DNA from: an uncultured Gammaproteobacteria bacterium
Lineage (GTDB): Bacteria > Pseudomonadota > Gammaproteobacteria > Steroidobacterales > XN24
Length of the DNA: 49,887 nucleotides
Direction of reading: 5' to 3'
Assembly: GCA_937924335.1 (NCBI GenBank)
Contig: CALDWW010000042.1
Coordinates: 1 to 49,887 of the forward strand
Shown here: positions 19,428-29,214 of the stretch, one piece after another
Layout: the number at the start of each line of letters is the position of its first letter
Position numbering within the stretch: the first letter of the stretch is position 1
Position numbers and translations under genes: made by a program
Notes under the pieces: generated by a model
The model's database searches: none
Told to the model about the DNA's origin: nothing
The model's input: the letters and a program-made list of their open reading frames with translations, nothing else

Positions 19428-20465
19428 ATGAAGGCATTGGTAAAACAGAAAGCCGAGAGAGGCATCTGGCTCGAAGACATCCCGGAACCCACGCCGGGAC
19501 ACAACGATGTCCTGATACGGGTCAACAAGACGGCGATCTGTGGTACCGACATACATATCTACAACTGGGACGAGTGGGCCTCGGCCACGATTCCCGTACC
19601 AATGGCCGTGGGTCACGAATTCTCCGGGGTCATCGAGGACATGGGTGGCGAGGTCAAGGGGCTGAAACCCGGTGACCGTGTCTCAGGTGAAGGCCACATC
19701 ACCTGCGGGCATTGCCGGAACTGCCGCGCCGGACGCCGTCACCTGTGCCGCAACACGGTCGGCGTCGGCGTCAATCGGCAGGGTTGCTTCGCGGAGTACC
19801 TGGTGATCCCGGCCAGCAATGTTTTCGTGTTGCCGGAGGCCGTGACCGACGACATCGCCTCGATCCTGGATCCACTGGGCAACGCTGCCCACACTGCCCT
19901 GTCATTCGACCTCGTCGGAGAGGACGTCCTGATCACCGGGGCGGGCCCTATCGGCATCATGGCGGCGGCGATCTGTCGTCACGTTGGCGCCCGCCACGTC
20001 GTCATCACCGACGTGAACGACTACAGGCTGGACCTTGCCAGCAAGATGGGCGCCAATCGAGTCGTCAATGCCACCCGTGAGTCGCTTGACGATGTGATGG
20101 CGGAACTCGGGATGACGGAGGGCTTCGACGTGGGGCTGGAGATGTCGGGTCATCCAGACGCATTCCGCGACCTCATCCGGACGATGCATCACGGCGGCAA
20201 GGTTGCCCTACTCGGCATCCCCCCGGGAGACACAGCCATCGACTGGAATGAGGTCATCTTCAAAGGGTTGATCATCAAGGGCGTCTACGGCCGGGAGATG
20301 TTCGAAACCTGGTACAAGATGGCCAGCATGCTGCAGAGCGGGCTGGATGTATTGCCGGTGATCACCCATCACTTCCCGATAGACGCGTTTCAGGCCGGGT
20401 TCGACATCATGAACTCCGGGCGTTCCGGGAAAGTCATCCTTGACTGGCAGGGAGACGCCGCCTAG
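19428..20465 (+). CDS. tdh: L-threonine 3-dehydrogenase
   Basis: A 345-residue zinc-dependent medium-chain dehydrogenase that oxidises threonine to 2-amino-3-oxobutyrate with NAD+. Catalytic zinc ligands are C38 (AICGTDIH) and H63-E64 (VGHEF). The structural zinc site is the four-cysteine [18 protein letters not shown] run. The Rossmann fold begins at [15 protein letters not shown]. The C-terminal [19 protein letters not shown] is specific to Tdh. It pairs with kbl to turn threonine into glycine and acetyl-CoA. Its stop overlaps the stop of convergent sppA by 4 bases. Confidence 0.97.
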   Translation: MKALVKQKAERGIWLEDIPEPTPGHNDVLIRVNKTAICGTDIHIYNWDEWASATIPVPMAVGHEFSGVIEDMGGEVKGLKPGDRVSGEGHITCGHCRNCRAGRRHLCRNTVGVGVNRQGCFAEYLVIPASNVFVLPEAVTDDIASILDPLGNAAHTALSFDLVGEDVLITGAGPIGIMAAAICRHVGARHVVITDVNDYRLDLASKMGANRVVNATRESLDDVMAELGMTEGFDVGLEMSGHPDAFRDLIRTMHHGGKVALLGIPPGDTAIDWNEVIFKGLIIKGVYGREMFETWYKMASMLQSGLDVLPVITHHFPIDAFQAGFDIMNSGRSGKVILDWQGDAA

Positions 20466-22300
20466 CGGAAAGCGCACATGCAATGATAGTAGACCCCTCT
20501 GGGGTCACTGAGCTGCAGAAGACCAGCGAGGTCGGGCACGTAGCGCTCCGTCAGCCGCGTTACAAGTGGCCGGGCGTCGAACTCGAGTCCGAAGCGAGCA
20601 CCGAATGCCACGCCTTGCTCGATCACGCGCAGGGCCAACGCATCCTCAAAACTGATCGACTTGCGAAGGTAGCGTACGTCGTAGTCCTCCAGCTCGGCCA
20701 TGGACGCGGCCGACTGGATCGCTTGTTCGAGTCCGCCGATTCTGTCGACCAGCCCAAGACGACGTGCATCGCGGCCCGTCCACACTCGGCCACCGGCCAG
20801 TTGTTCAACTTCCGAAACACTCATCGATCGTGATTCCGCCACCTGGGCCAGGAAGCGGGCGTAGCTGGAATCGACGCTCAACTGGAGTATCTCCAGCGCA
20901 TCGGCGCTCAAACCGGCAGCAGCGTTGAAGTCGCCGCTGTAGCGAGTCGTGCCGATACCGTCGACCCGGATCCCCAATCGCTCCAGGGCGCGGTCGAATG
21001 CCGGCATCGCTGCGATCACACCGATGGAACCCGTGATGGTCTCGTCGTGAGCCCATATTTCATCTGCGGCGAGAGAGATCAGATAGCCCCCCGACGCGGC
21101 GATGTCGCCCATGGAAACGACCAATGGCTTGCCGTCGTCACGCAACATCGCGAGCTCGGCAAGGATCACGTCGGAAGCAAACTGACTACCGCCAGACGAA
21201 TCCACCCTTAGGACCACGGCCCGAATGTCCTCATCCTGACGCGCCTCGCGGATCAGGCCGGAGAGGCTCTCGCTGCCGACCGTCCCGGGCGGCTGTTCTC
21301 CGTCGAGAATTGCGCCGCTGGCGACGATGACGGCGACCTTCGCCTCACCGTCCACGACCGTTCCCTCTGTCAATCGAGTCGCAGCCAGGTAGTCCCGAAA
21401 ATCGATCTGTCTGTAGCTGCCGTGATCGGCATCCTCACCGACAAGATCGATGAGCCGCCGCTCCACCTCGTCATAGGTAAGCAGCTCGTCCACCAGGCCC
21501 TCCGCCCTGGCCAGCTCCGCCATATCGCCATCCGCCGAACGCAGGCGATTGACATAGTCGTCTGCAAACCGCTGGACCGCGGAAGGCTCCAGCGAGCGAG
21601 CGGCCCCGACATGCTCACGATAGCCGGTCCAGAGCTGATCGATGAGTACGCGCGATTCCTGCTTCTCGATGTCCGACATCTCGCTTCGAGTCAGGTTGTC
21701 GTAAAGCGTCTTGTGCTCTCCCGACCGGAATACGTGCCAGTCGATCGACAATTCCTGGAGTGCAGATCCCAGGTAGGTCCTGTAGAAACCGAATCCCTGA
21801 AAAAACAGTCCACCCAACGGATTGAGGTATATCTCGTCCGCCAGCGCCGCCAGGAAGTACTGTCCCTGCGAGAAGCCCCCGCCCACGGCTACGACCCGTT
21901 TACCACTGTCCCGGAAGCGGTCGATCGCCTCGGCAAGTCTCTTGAGCTTTGTAAGGCCGGCGGCACCCATTTCATCCAGTGACAGGACCAGCGCCTCGAT
22001 GCGGTCATCATCGCGGGCCCTGTCGATGGCTTCCTCCAGATCCTTGACGAGCGTCTCCCGCTGACCGTCCGTGGCACCTTCCAGAGCACGATCGAGCGGC
22101 GTTCCGCTCAATTCATCTACGAGTGCGCCCGAGGGTGAGACAATCAGCGCAGCCGAGGAAGGCACGGTGACCGGCGTCGTCGACAGCAGCGCAAGGACGA
22201 GCACCAGTACGATCAGCATCAGCACCAGGTGAACGACGCGTCGAATGCCGTCGAGCATGCGCCACAAGAACCTCAGGAGATTTGCGAGCACGTGGATCAT
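20462..22300 (-). CDS. sppA: Signal peptide peptidase SppA, 67K type
   Basis: A 612-residue inner-membrane serine protease with a Ser/Lys dyad. It clears cleaved signal peptides and other membrane peptides. The single N-terminal membrane span is residues about 22-45. It has the duplicated S49 layout of the long form: the general base K197 is in the first half ([10 protein letters not shown]) and the nucleophile S403 in the second ([20 protein letters not shown]). The start overlaps the stop of the sugar dehydrogenase by 4 bases, so it is the last gene of the TRAP run. There is no room for a terminator between it and tdh. Confidence 0.94.
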   Translation of the reverse strand: MIHVLANLLRFLWRMLDGIRRVVHLVLMLIVLVLVLALLSTTPVTVPSSAALIVSPSGALVDELSGTPLDRALEGATDGQRETLVKDLEEAIDRARDDDRIEALVLSLDEMGAAGLTKLKRLAEAIDRFRDSGKRVVAVGGGFSQGQYFLAALADEIYLNPLGGLFFQGFGFYRTYLGSALQELSIDWHVFRSGEHKTLYDNLTRSEMSDIEKQESRVLIDQLWTGYREHVGAARSLEPSAVQRFADDYVNRLRSADGDMAELARAEGLVDELLTYDEVERRLIDLVGEDADHGSYRQIDFRDYLAATRLTEGTVVDGEAKVAVIVASGAILDGEQPPGTVGSESLSGLIREARQDEDIRAVVLRVDSSGGSQFASDVILAELAMLRDDGKPLVVSMGDIAASGGYLISLAADEIWAHDETITGSIGVIAAMPAFDRALERLGIRVDGIGTTRYSGDFNAAAGLSADALEILQLSVDSSYARFLAQVAESRSMSVSEVEQLAGGRVWTGRDARRLGLVDRIGGLEQAIQSAASMAELEDYDVRYLRKSISFEDALALRVIEQGVAFGARFGLEFDARPLVTRLTERYVPDLAGLLQLSDPRGVYYHCMCAFR

Positions 22301-23472
22301 GATGGACTGACCTGACTGTCTCCGGAATAAACGATGCGATAGATTCGTCCGGCCTTGTCGTCGGAGACCAGCAGGGAGTCATCCGCAAGAACCAGAACGT
22401 CGACCGGCCGGCCCCAGGATTCCCCATCCTGCAGCCATCCGTCAGCGAAGGTCTCGCGACCGACGGCCTGTCCGTTTTCAAATCGCACCAGCGTGATCCT
22501 GTACCCGACCGGTTCGGAGCGATTCCAGGAGCCATGTTCGGCAACGAACAATTGGCCTCGATACTCTTCGGGGAACATCTGGCCGTCATAAAACTTGAGT
22601 CCGAGTGGCGCCACGTGGGCGCCCAGCCTGATCGCGGGCGCGGCGAACTCGTCACAGGAACGCCCTGCAGAGAAATCCGGATCCGGGACGTTTCCGCCAT
22701 GGCAATACGGGAAGCCGAAATGTATCCCGGCCGCAGGCGCCCGGTTTAGCTCGCAAGAGGGAACATCGTCTCCCATCCGGTCGCGTCCGTTGTCCGTGAA
22801 CCACATGACCCCGGTCCCGGGGTGCCAGGTGAAGCCGACCGTGTTGCGGACGCCTTCAGCGAACACCTCGCGGTTTGAGCCATCGGGATCCATGCGAGTT
22901 ATGACAGCGAATCCGGGCCGATCACATACATTGCATGGTGCACCGATCGGAACGTAGAGCTTGTCGTCCGGCCCGAACGCAATGTACTTCCAGCCGTGCG
23001 CTCTGACGGAAGGAAAGTCGTCTGCCACGACCGAATACTCAGCGCTGTCCAGCCGGTTTTCCACATCCTCAAACCGGATGATCCGATTGACCTCGGCCAC
23101 GAACAGGTCGCCGTCCCTGAATGCAACGCCATTCGGCCTTCTCAGCCCGCTCACAAGCGTATGAGTCTCACCTGCCATTACGGTCCCGTCCCCTCGGCGC
23201 GCCAAAGGGATCGCATAGACATCGCCGACGGTTCTGGTACCGACGAACAGCGTGTAGTCTCCCAGGGCCATCGAACGGGCATTCGGAACGTCAGCAGCGA
23301 ATACCTCTATCCTGAATCCCTCCGGGAGGCGAATCCTGCCGAGATCTGCCGGCTCCGCCCGAGTCTCCAGCGCAATGATCAAAGCCAGGATCAATAAGCC
23401 GAAAGCGATCGGCGCCGACAATCGATTCGCCGGCAGTGCTCTCATGCCGCTCTCATCAATCATTGCGCGCAT
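22297..23472 (-). CDS. PQQ-type sugar dehydrogenase (sorbosone dehydrogenase family), exported
   Basis: A 391-residue protein with a signal peptide (hydrophobic residues about 20-37, cleavage near TRA-EPA). It has a six-bladed propeller typical of soluble quinoprotein aldose/sorbosone dehydrogenases: LPEGFRIEVFAADVPNARSM, GLRRPNGVAFRDGDLFVAEV, HGWKYIAFGPDDKLYVPIG, WHPGTGVMWFTDNGRDRMGD and LFVAEHGSWNRSEPVGYRI. Such enzymes oxidise sugars or aldehydes in the periplasm with PQQ. No PQQ synthesis gene is in the window, and some relatives have unknown activity. ATGs at 23463 and 23445 are alternative starts. It follows dctM by 7 bases. Confidence 0.86.
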   Translation of the reverse strand: MRAMIDESGMRALPANRLSAPIAFGLLILALIIALETRAEPADLGRIRLPEGFRIEVFAADVPNARSMALGDYTLFVGTRTVGDVYAIPLARRGDGTVMAGETHTLVSGLRRPNGVAFRDGDLFVAEVNRIIRFEDVENRLDSAEYSVVADDFPSVRAHGWKYIAFGPDDKLYVPIGAPCNVCDRPGFAVITRMDPDGSNREVFAEGVRNTVGFTWHPGTGVMWFTDNGRDRMGDDVPSCELNRAPAAGIHFGFPYCHGGNVPDPDFSAGRSCDEFAAPAIRLGAHVAPLGLKFYDGQMFPEEYRGQLFVAEHGSWNRSEPVGYRITLVRFENGQAVGRETFADGWLQDGESWGRPVDVLVLADDSLLVSDDKAGRIYRIVYSGDSQVSPS

Positions 23473-23479
23473 GGCTGTG

Positions 23480-24730
23480 TCACAACAGCCCGAGCGACAT
23501 AGCAGGGATGAATGTGATCATGATAACTGCCGCCATCAAGATCAGCAGGAATGGCAGTGTCGATATGTAGATCTGCGTGATGCTCTTGTCGAAGCGGTAA
23601 CTGGCGATGAAGAGGTTCAGCCCGACGGGCGGCGTCAGGTAGCCCAACTGCATCGCGGCCAGGAAGACAATGCCCAGGTGGATCGGATCGATGCCGTAAC
23701 CTGCCGCCACTGGTATTAACAGCGGCACGACCAGGACGATGGCGGAGAAGATATCCAGGATCGCCCCCAGTACCAGGAGGAAGCCCAGCAACAGCCAGAG
23801 GAAACTGATCGGTCCCGATACCAGCCCGCTGGTTGCCTCGAATAACATTCCCGGCACGCCGGCGTCGATCATCACGTTCGTGGAAGCCAGCGACACGCCC
23901 AGGATCAGGAGTATCCCGCCCACAAGCACCATGGACTCTCTCATGATCAGCGGAAGCCGCTGCCACGGAATCTCTCTGTGGACGATCATCTCGACAAACA
24001 ACACGTAGATGGCGGTGACGGCGGCCGCCTCTGACACTGCAAAGTAACCGCTGTAGATTCCGCCAAGGACAATGACGGGCAGGGGGATTTCCCAGCGGGA
24101 CGCCCAGATCGTCTCCCGGGCCTCTTGCCATGAAAATTCTTCCATCCGCACGCGATTCTCGCGATTGACCCACAGGCTCCATGCGGCAAGCAGCGCGATC
24201 ATCAGTGTGCCTGGCACGAGACCGGCGACGAATAGCTTATCGATCGAAACCTTCGCGACGACACCGTACAAAATAAGTGGCAGCGAAGGAGCGAACAGTA
24301 GCCCCAGGCTTCCGGAGGTCGTCACCAACCCGAGGTTGAAATTCTCCGGATAACCCGCTTGTTTCAGTGCGGGATAAAGGAGGGCCCCGAGGGCGATGAT
24401 GGTGACACCCGACGCTCCGGTAAACGCGGTGAAAATTGCACAGGCCGCCAGAGAGATGATGGCCAGACCGCCCGGGAGCCAGCCGAGCAGCGCCTGGCTA
24501 AGCCGCACCAGACGACCCGGAGCACCGCCCTCGCTCAACAGATACCCGGCGAAGGTAAACATCGGGATCGCCGCAAGAATCGGCATCTCCGCAATACCGA
24601 ATATCTCTATGGCGATTGCCTGAAGATCGATGTCGGCGTTGTGATAGCCCCACAGCGCGCTCCCGGCGATGACCACGAACAACGGCACGCCGGCAAGCGC
24701 CAGGGCCGCCAATAGCAGTGCGAAACTCAC
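23480..24730 (-). CDS. dctM: TRAP transporter large permease DctM
   Basis: A 416-residue membrane protein with about 12 spans, the transport channel of a tripartite ATP-independent periplasmic transporter. TRAP-family motifs include IPMFTFAGYLLSEGG, AIFTAFTGASGVTIIALGAL, LGLLFAPSLPLILYGVVA and the late LGYLTPPVGLNLFIAS. The GTG at 24730 is chosen because it forms a GTGA overlap with the dctQ stop; the longer open frame upstream is the dctQ shadow. It uses an ion gradient to import an organic acid or similar anion (family knowledge; substrate not readable). Confidence 0.95.
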   Translation of the reverse strand: MSFALLLAALALAGVPLFVVIAGSALWGYHNADIDLQAIAIEIFGIAEMPILAAIPMFTFAGYLLSEGGAPGRLVRLSQALLGWLPGGLAIISLAACAIFTAFTGASGVTIIALGALLYPALKQAGYPENFNLGLVTTSGSLGLLFAPSLPLILYGVVAKVSIDKLFVAGLVPGTLMIALLAAWSLWVNRENRVRMEEFSWQEARETIWASRWEIPLPVIVLGGIYSGYFAVSEAAAVTAIYVLFVEMIVHREIPWQRLPLIMRESMVLVGGILLILGVSLASTNVMIDAGVPGMLFEATSGLVSGPISFLWLLLGFLLVLGAILDIFSAIVLVVPLLIPVAAGYGIDPIHLGIVFLAAMQLGYLTPPVGLNLFIASYRFDKSITQIYISTLPFLLILMAAVIMITFIPAMSLGLL

Positions 24731-25242
24731 AGGTTGTTCGCCCTCTCTCTCGGCCTTCCCATGATGGCCAGAAATGCATCGAGCAAGTGCCGCCAGGCGA
24801 TGACGAAGAAAGACAACGGCAATATCGCCTGGATGGCCCACGCCGGCAGGCTGCTCACCAGGGTGTCGCCATAACCGAACGACTCGCGCACGAATTGCAG
24901 TGAGTACCAGCCAATGATGGCGGATACGACGCAGGTGAGAAGATCAGCGAGGGCTTCGAAGAACCGTACGGACAGCCCGCTCAGATATCGGGAGACCAGA
25001 TCGATGCGAAGCTGCTTCCTGTCACGAGAAGCCGCAACCGCGCCCAGCAGCGCGATCCACAGAAGGATCAGTCGCTGAGATTCGTCCGCCCAGCTGAGAC
25101 TGGTGCCGATAATGTTCCGCATAACGATCTGCCATCCGCCGATGGCGATCATTGCAGCCAGCAGAAGTACCAGCAGCGAATCTTCCAGACGCCGGGAGAG
25201 CCGTGCGGCAGCAGTCAGCCAGCCCGGCGACTCGGATGCCAT
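24727..25242 (-). CDS. dctQ: TRAP transporter small permease DctQ
   Basis: A 171-residue protein with four membrane spans. SWADESQRLILLWIALLGAV is the typical DctQ core and ELR-like RKQLRIDLVSRYL follows. It joins DctM in the inner membrane and helps dock the binding protein. The start overlaps the dctP stop by one base and the stop overlaps dctM by four. Confidence 0.94.
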   Translation of the reverse strand: MASESPGWLTAAARLSRRLEDSLLVLLLAAMIAIGGWQIVMRNIIGTSLSWADESQRLILLWIALLGAVAASRDRKQLRIDLVSRYLSGLSVRFFEALADLLTCVVSAIIGWYSLQFVRESFGYGDTLVSSLPAWAIQAILPLSFFVIAWRHLLDAFLAIMGRPRERANNL

Positions 25243-26270
25243 CAGCGGGTGGCACTCTCGCTCGAGGCGAGCGGCTCACCAGCTGCACGGAACTCCTGCA
25301 GAGCCGCCAGCATCTCGCGGTAGAGCTCTGCAGACACCATCCCCTGATCCACATTCTCGAGATTGATCTGCAACACCCGCTCGCGCCATTTGTCGACCTC
25401 ACCGGGCGCGAGTTCTAGAAACTCGATGCCATTCGACTTCAGGGCCTCGACCGCACCTTCGTTTTCCGCCAGCGTGTACTCGTCGAACTCGCGGTATATT
25501 CGGCTCATCACCTCGCTGAACACGGCCTGGTCATCTGTCGAAAGGCGATCGAAAGCCTTCTTCTCGACGACGAGAACGGCATAGGTATAGACAACCGGGA
25601 AGTCGGTCACATACTTGACCTTCGTATACCACTGCAGGGCGACGGCGCCGACCGGCGGTGTACCGACGATGTCAATCAGGCCTGTCTGCAGTCCGGTTAG
25701 GACGTCGGTGATCGGCAGGACTACCGGCGAAAGCCCAAGCGCTTCCATGGCTGCCAGCGTGGAATTATCGCCCTCCGGCACCCAGACCTTCCTGCCCTTC
25801 AGATCGTCATATCCAGTGACCGGAACATTGGACATGATCTTGGCAAAGCCACCGCCAGTGATACCGAAACCGACCAGGCCTGCCTCCTCAAGGCCAGCCA
25901 CTATCCGCTCGTCGAAACGCTCGCGGACGAAGTCCACTTCGTCGAGGGAATCGAATACCAGCGGGAACCCATACAGATTCAGATCCGGATAGCGTTCAGA
26001 CAGGGCGCTGGGCGTAAAGCTCGCTCCGTGGAGCTGACCGATACGCATCTTGCGCAGGATCTTGGCGTCATTCCCCATGACGCCGCCGCCGTAGAACTTC
26101 AGAACGACGCGATCATCGGTGCGCTCCCTTATCTCCTTGGCTCCGGCACGCATCTGCTTCATCCACCCGGAATTCTCCGGGGCAAGCGTGGCAATCTTGA
26201 TCTGTGTCTGAGCCGCTAGGGCGGCCGGTACCACTAGCAGGCATGCCATGCAGAGGAATCGTTTGAACAT
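25242..26270 (-). CDS. dctP: TRAP transporter substrate-binding protein DctP
   Basis: A 342-residue periplasmic binding protein with a signal peptide (MFKRFLCMACLLVV, then an ALAA-QTQ site). The DctP fold is clear: IKIATLAPENSGWMKQM, VLKFYGGGVMGNDAKILRKM, YGFPLVFDSLDEVDFVRE, KGRKVWVPEGD and the GLIDIVGTPP ligand-site strand. The GGG-V-MGNDAKILRKMRIGQ pattern and the neighbouring tatT place it in the TatPT-associated group. I chose ATG 26270 because the longer frame has no signal peptide at its start. It lies 19 bases after tatT. Confidence 0.94.
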   Translation of the reverse strand: MFKRFLCMACLLVVPAALAAQTQIKIATLAPENSGWMKQMRAGAKEIRERTDDRVVLKFYGGGVMGNDAKILRKMRIGQLHGASFTPSALSERYPDLNLYGFPLVFDSLDEVDFVRERFDERIVAGLEEAGLVGFGITGGGFAKIMSNVPVTGYDDLKGRKVWVPEGDNSTLAAMEALGLSPVVLPITDVLTGLQTGLIDIVGTPPVGAVALQWYTKVKYVTDFPVVYTYAVLVVEKKAFDRLSTDDQAVFSEVMSRIYREFDEYTLAENEGAVEALKSNGIEFLELAPGEVDKWRERVLQINLENVDQGMVSAELYREMLAALQEFRAAGEPLASSESATR

Positions 26271-26289
26271 AGGGAAATCTCTTGGGGAG

Positions 26290-27165
26290 CTAAAAGTAGT
26301 CGTCAGCTTCCGCGAGCAGCACAATCGCTTCCCGCTGAGCCACGGTATTCATCAGGGTAAGACCCGGATAGACGGGATCAGTTTCCAGGACCTCAGTCAG
26401 CAACCGGTCGTGGAGTTCGCGCTCGTAAAGGACTCGCGCATAGTTGCGAGCGTACTCGACCTTGACGCTTAGATCGCGGCCTTGAGAGATCTCAATCGCA
26501 CGTTCGAAATGCACCTTGGCAACTTCTGGTTCTCCACCCAGCGCAGGGGGCCTTAACGTCTTAAGGACCCCGAGGAACAAGTGGATGCTGCCGTTCTCGT
26601 AGGTTTCGTCCAACTGCAGCAGCCTCTGCAGGACAGCCTCAACTTTCGGCAGATCCGCGATGGCCTTCCAGTCTTCACTGTGGGTTCGGATATAGACCAG
26701 CCATGACACGGCCAGCGTGTAGAGGGCATCGACATCCTGTTGGTCGAGATCGGCAAGGCGGATCTCCACCTCATCGAAGGACAACTCGACCAGACCACAA
26801 CCTGACTCGCGCGTCTCGCACAGGCCGCGAGACGCATAGTTGCGGGATCTGACCGCCAGCCTCGCGGCGCGCTCCGGGTCCTCGACGAAGACGGCGGCAT
26901 AGGCCGCGTACAGGGAGGACGCCGATTGCAGAATCTCGGGGTCTTGCGGAGCGCCTTCCACCAGGCTATCCATCAGCAACAAGTAGGCAGGCGCCCCGTC
27001 GCGTACTGTCTCCGGATCATCCTGATTCAGGATCGCCGTAGTCAGATTGTCAGCGGCATTGTCGACTGCATTGCCGATAAACAGGGAACAACCGGTAAGC
27101 CAGTACAAGACAGCCGCAAGCGCGACTGCCCTGTCCTTGGCCCGCAAAGTCGATCGAAGAAACAC
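26290..27165 (-). CDS. tatT: TatT, TPR-type lipoprotein component of the TRAP transporter
   Basis: A 291-residue protein with a lipoprotein signal ending in LTGC (C26). The rest is helical with repeated alanine-rich helix pairs (SASSLYAAYAAVFVEDPERAARLAV, in pieces). It matches the TRAP-associated TatT family, first described in Treponema as a trimer that binds the TRAP binding protein through TPR-like pockets. Its place just before dctP-dctQ-dctM fits. The GTG start is 15 bases after the rplS stop, which ties the transporter to the ribosomal protein operon. No separate promoter is obvious. Confidence 0.88.
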   Translation of the reverse strand: MFLRSTLRAKDRAVALAAVLYWLTGCSLFIGNAVDNAADNLTTAILNQDDPETVRDGAPAYLLLMDSLVEGAPQDPEILQSASSLYAAYAAVFVEDPERAARLAVRSRNYASRGLCETRESGCGLVELSFDEVEIRLADLDQQDVDALYTLAVSWLVYIRTHSEDWKAIADLPKVEAVLQRLLQLDETYENGSIHLFLGVLKTLRPPALGGEPEVAKVHFERAIEISQGRDLSVKVEYARNYARVLYERELHDRLLTEVLETDPVYPGLTLMNTVAQREAIVLLAEADDYF

Positions 27166-27180
27166 CTTGACCGGCGTGCC

Positions 27181-27525
27181 TTAGACCTTTTCCTTGATCC
27201 TCGCCGCCTTACCCGTGAGTTCACGGAGGTAGTACAGCTTGGCTCGACGGACGTCACCGCGACGCTTCACGGAGACGCCACTGATCGACGGACTGTGGGT
27301 CTGGAAAACTCTTTCCACGCCCTCGCCGTGTGACATCTTGCGTACCGTGAAAGACGAGTTCAGCCCACGGTTTCGCTTGGCGATGACAACGCCTTCGAAC
27401 GCCTGAAGACGCTCCCGATTTCCTTCCTTGACCTTGACCTGAACGACTATCGTGTCTCCAGGGCCAAACTCGGGTAACTCCCGTGTCATCTGCTCGCGTT
27501 CCAGTTCTTCGATGATATTGCTCAT
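27181..27525 (-). CDS. rplS: 50S ribosomal protein L19
   Basis: A 114-residue protein of normal L19 length. [54 protein letters not shown] and the [11 protein letters not shown] block cover the whole L19 fold. The ATG at 27525 has AGGTGA upstream; the longer frame adds residues not in the family. It is the last gene of rpsP-rimM-trmD-rplS and is followed by tatT. Confidence 0.98.
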   Translation of the reverse strand: MSNIIEELEREQMTRELPEFGPGDTIVVQVKVKEGNRERLQAFEGVVIAKRNRGLNSSFTVRKMSHGEGVERVFQTHSPSISGVSVKRRGDVRRAKLYYLRELTGKAARIKEKV

Positions 27526-27554
27526 GATTTTCACCTGCCCGCAGGCCAACTTTC

Positions 27555-28325
27555 CTAGCTGTGGGATTTATCGCCCATTCCGGCAACGAATTCCTCCAGC
27601 AGCACCTTCCTTTCCTCGTCCAGATCCAGCTCTTCGAGCAAGTCTGGTCGCCTCAACCACGTTCTGCCCAGCGACTGCTTCAGTCTCCATCTGCGGATCG
27701 CTCCATGGTCACCCGACAACAGCACGGGCGGCACCTCCAGCCCCTCAAACACCTCGGGTCGGGTGTAATGAGGGCAGTCCAGCAGTCCGTCTTCAAACGA
27801 GTCCTGGGCCGCGGAATCCGCATCTCCCAGCACTCCGGGAACCAGCCGCGTCACCGCATCGGCCACAACCAGGGCCGGGATCTCCCCGCCGCTCAAGACG
27901 AAATCCCCAATAGAGACCTCGTACTGCGCCTCCAGCTCTATCAGTCGCTCATCCGGCCCTTCGTAACGACCAGCGACCAATACCAGCCCCTGATACGCAG
28001 CCAACTCCCTCACCAGCGCCTGATCCATCGGACGTCCCTGCGGGCTAAGCACGACGCATGGGCTACCTTCCGGTAGCCGGCCACGCGCCTCGCCGATCGC
28101 AGCTCTGAGCGGCTCGGCTTTCATTACCATCCCCGGGCCGCCGCCGTAGGGCCGATCATCCACCGTGCGGTGCACGTCCGAGGTATGTTCCCTCGGGTCC
28201 ACCGTCCCGAACTCGACAAGTCCCCTGTCCGCGGCGCGTCCAATGACGCCAAACGCAGTCAGCAGCATGACCTGTTCGGGGAACAGCGTCACGAACTCCA
28301 GTCGCATCGCTGCCCGCTCAGCCAT
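27555..28325 (-). CDS. trmD: tRNA (guanine-37-N1)-methyltransferase TrmD
   Basis: About 256 residues with the trefoil-knot SPOUT fold. [13 protein letters not shown] begins the domain. [31 protein letters not shown] and [19 protein letters not shown] are the SAM-binding and catalytic motifs. It methylates G37 in tRNAs that read CNN-type and related codons, which prevents frameshifting. The ATG at 28325 overlaps the rimM stop (TGATG). An ATG at 28307 matches the usual family N-terminus better, so the exact start is open. Confidence 0.97.
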   Translation of the reverse strand: MAERAAMRLEFVTLFPEQVMLLTAFGVIGRAADRGLVEFGTVDPREHTSDVHRTVDDRPYGGGPGMVMKAEPLRAAIGEARGRLPEGSPCVVLSPQGRPMDQALVRELAAYQGLVLVAGRYEGPDERLIELEAQYEVSIGDFVLSGGEIPALVVADAVTRLVPGVLGDADSAAQDSFEDGLLDCPHYTRPEVFEGLEVPPVLLSGDHGAIRRWRLKQSLGRTWLRRPDLLEELDLDEERKVLLEEFVAGMGDKSHS

Positions 28326-28837
28326 CAATAATCAGTCTCCCAGTCAACCCGGATCGTTCCGCTGTCCAGGTCGACCGCCTTGACAACCGATTCCCTGATG
28401 AAAGGAATCAGCCGCTCGCGTTCTCCGTCAACAACGAGAACATCATTGGCCCCTGTCTCAATCAGCTTGCTGACCTTGCCAAGGCTCACGTCGTCTTCGT
28501 TCACTACCTCCAGACCGATCAGATCGACCCAGTAGAAATCTCCGTCAACTGCCTCAGGGAGCTGCGATCTCAGGATCGCGATGTCTTCTCCCACCAGGCC
28601 AGCCGCCTGATCTCTGTCGCCAATGCCGCTGATACGGGCCACCAGACCTTTGCCCCGGCGCCGCCCTTCGGCGAGGGTCGCGTCTCTCCAGCGCCCGTCG
28701 CGCCCGAGTTGTATCTGGCCGTAAGCCAGGATGTTCTCCCGCGGCTCGGTAAACGAATGAATCTTCACCCAGCCCCGCACACCGTAGAGTCCGGACACCC
28801 GCCCGATCACCACGCGCTCACTCTCGGACGAGGACAC
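28325..28837 (-). CDS. rimM: Ribosome maturation factor RimM
   Basis: A 170-residue protein with the N-terminal RimM barrel ([20 protein letters not shown]) and a C-terminal PRC-type barrel ([34 protein letters not shown]). It binds S19 and helps mature the 30S head. GTG start, 25 bases after the rpsP stop. It is one base from trmD by overlap. Confidence 0.97.
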   Translation of the reverse strand: MSSSESERVVIGRVSGLYGVRGWVKIHSFTEPRENILAYGQIQLGRDGRWRDATLAEGRRRGKGLVARISGIGDRDQAAGLVGEDIAILRSQLPEAVDGDFYWVDLIGLEVVNEDDVSLGKVSKLIETGANDVLVVDGERERLIPFIRESVVKAVDLDSGTIRVDWETDY

Positions 28838-28862
28838 CGGATCGGCGCCCGGTCAGGCCGCC

Positions 28863-29114
28863 TCAGGCGGCCTGCTTGCGAACTTTCTTCAGCAATCCGG
28901 CCACTCGATCGGAGGGTTTCGCCCCCTGCGAGAGCCAATAATCAGCCCGCACCAGATCAACCTTCAGGTCCTGCTCCTGGCCCGTAGCCACAGGATTGAA
29001 GAAGCCAAGACGCTCAATGTAGCGTCCATCCCGGCGGTTGCGGCTGTCCGTGACCACGATGTGATAGAACGGCCGCTTCTTAGCGCCGCCCCGAGAAAGG
29101 CGAATCGTCACCAT
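28863..29114 (-). CDS. rpsP: 30S ribosomal protein S16
   Basis: An 83-residue protein. [20 protein letters not shown] and [16 protein letters not shown] are the S16 hallmarks, and the length is normal. The ATG at 29114 has GAGG upstream; the longer frame adds non-family residues. It is the first gene of the conserved rpsP-rimM-trmD-rplS operon, 100 bases after ffh on the same strand. Confidence 0.98.
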   Translation of the reverse strand: MVTIRLSRGGAKKRPFYHIVVTDSRNRRDGRYIERLGFFNPVATGQEQDLKVDLVRADYWLSQGAKPSDRVAGLLKKVRKQAA

Positions 29115-29214
29115 TTTCTTAAATTCCTCGATAGTGTCCCGGCACAACTTGGCACCCGGGCCAGACAAACGGTCAAACCGCCAATTTTACTGGAAATTCG
29201 GTAAATTGGAAGCG

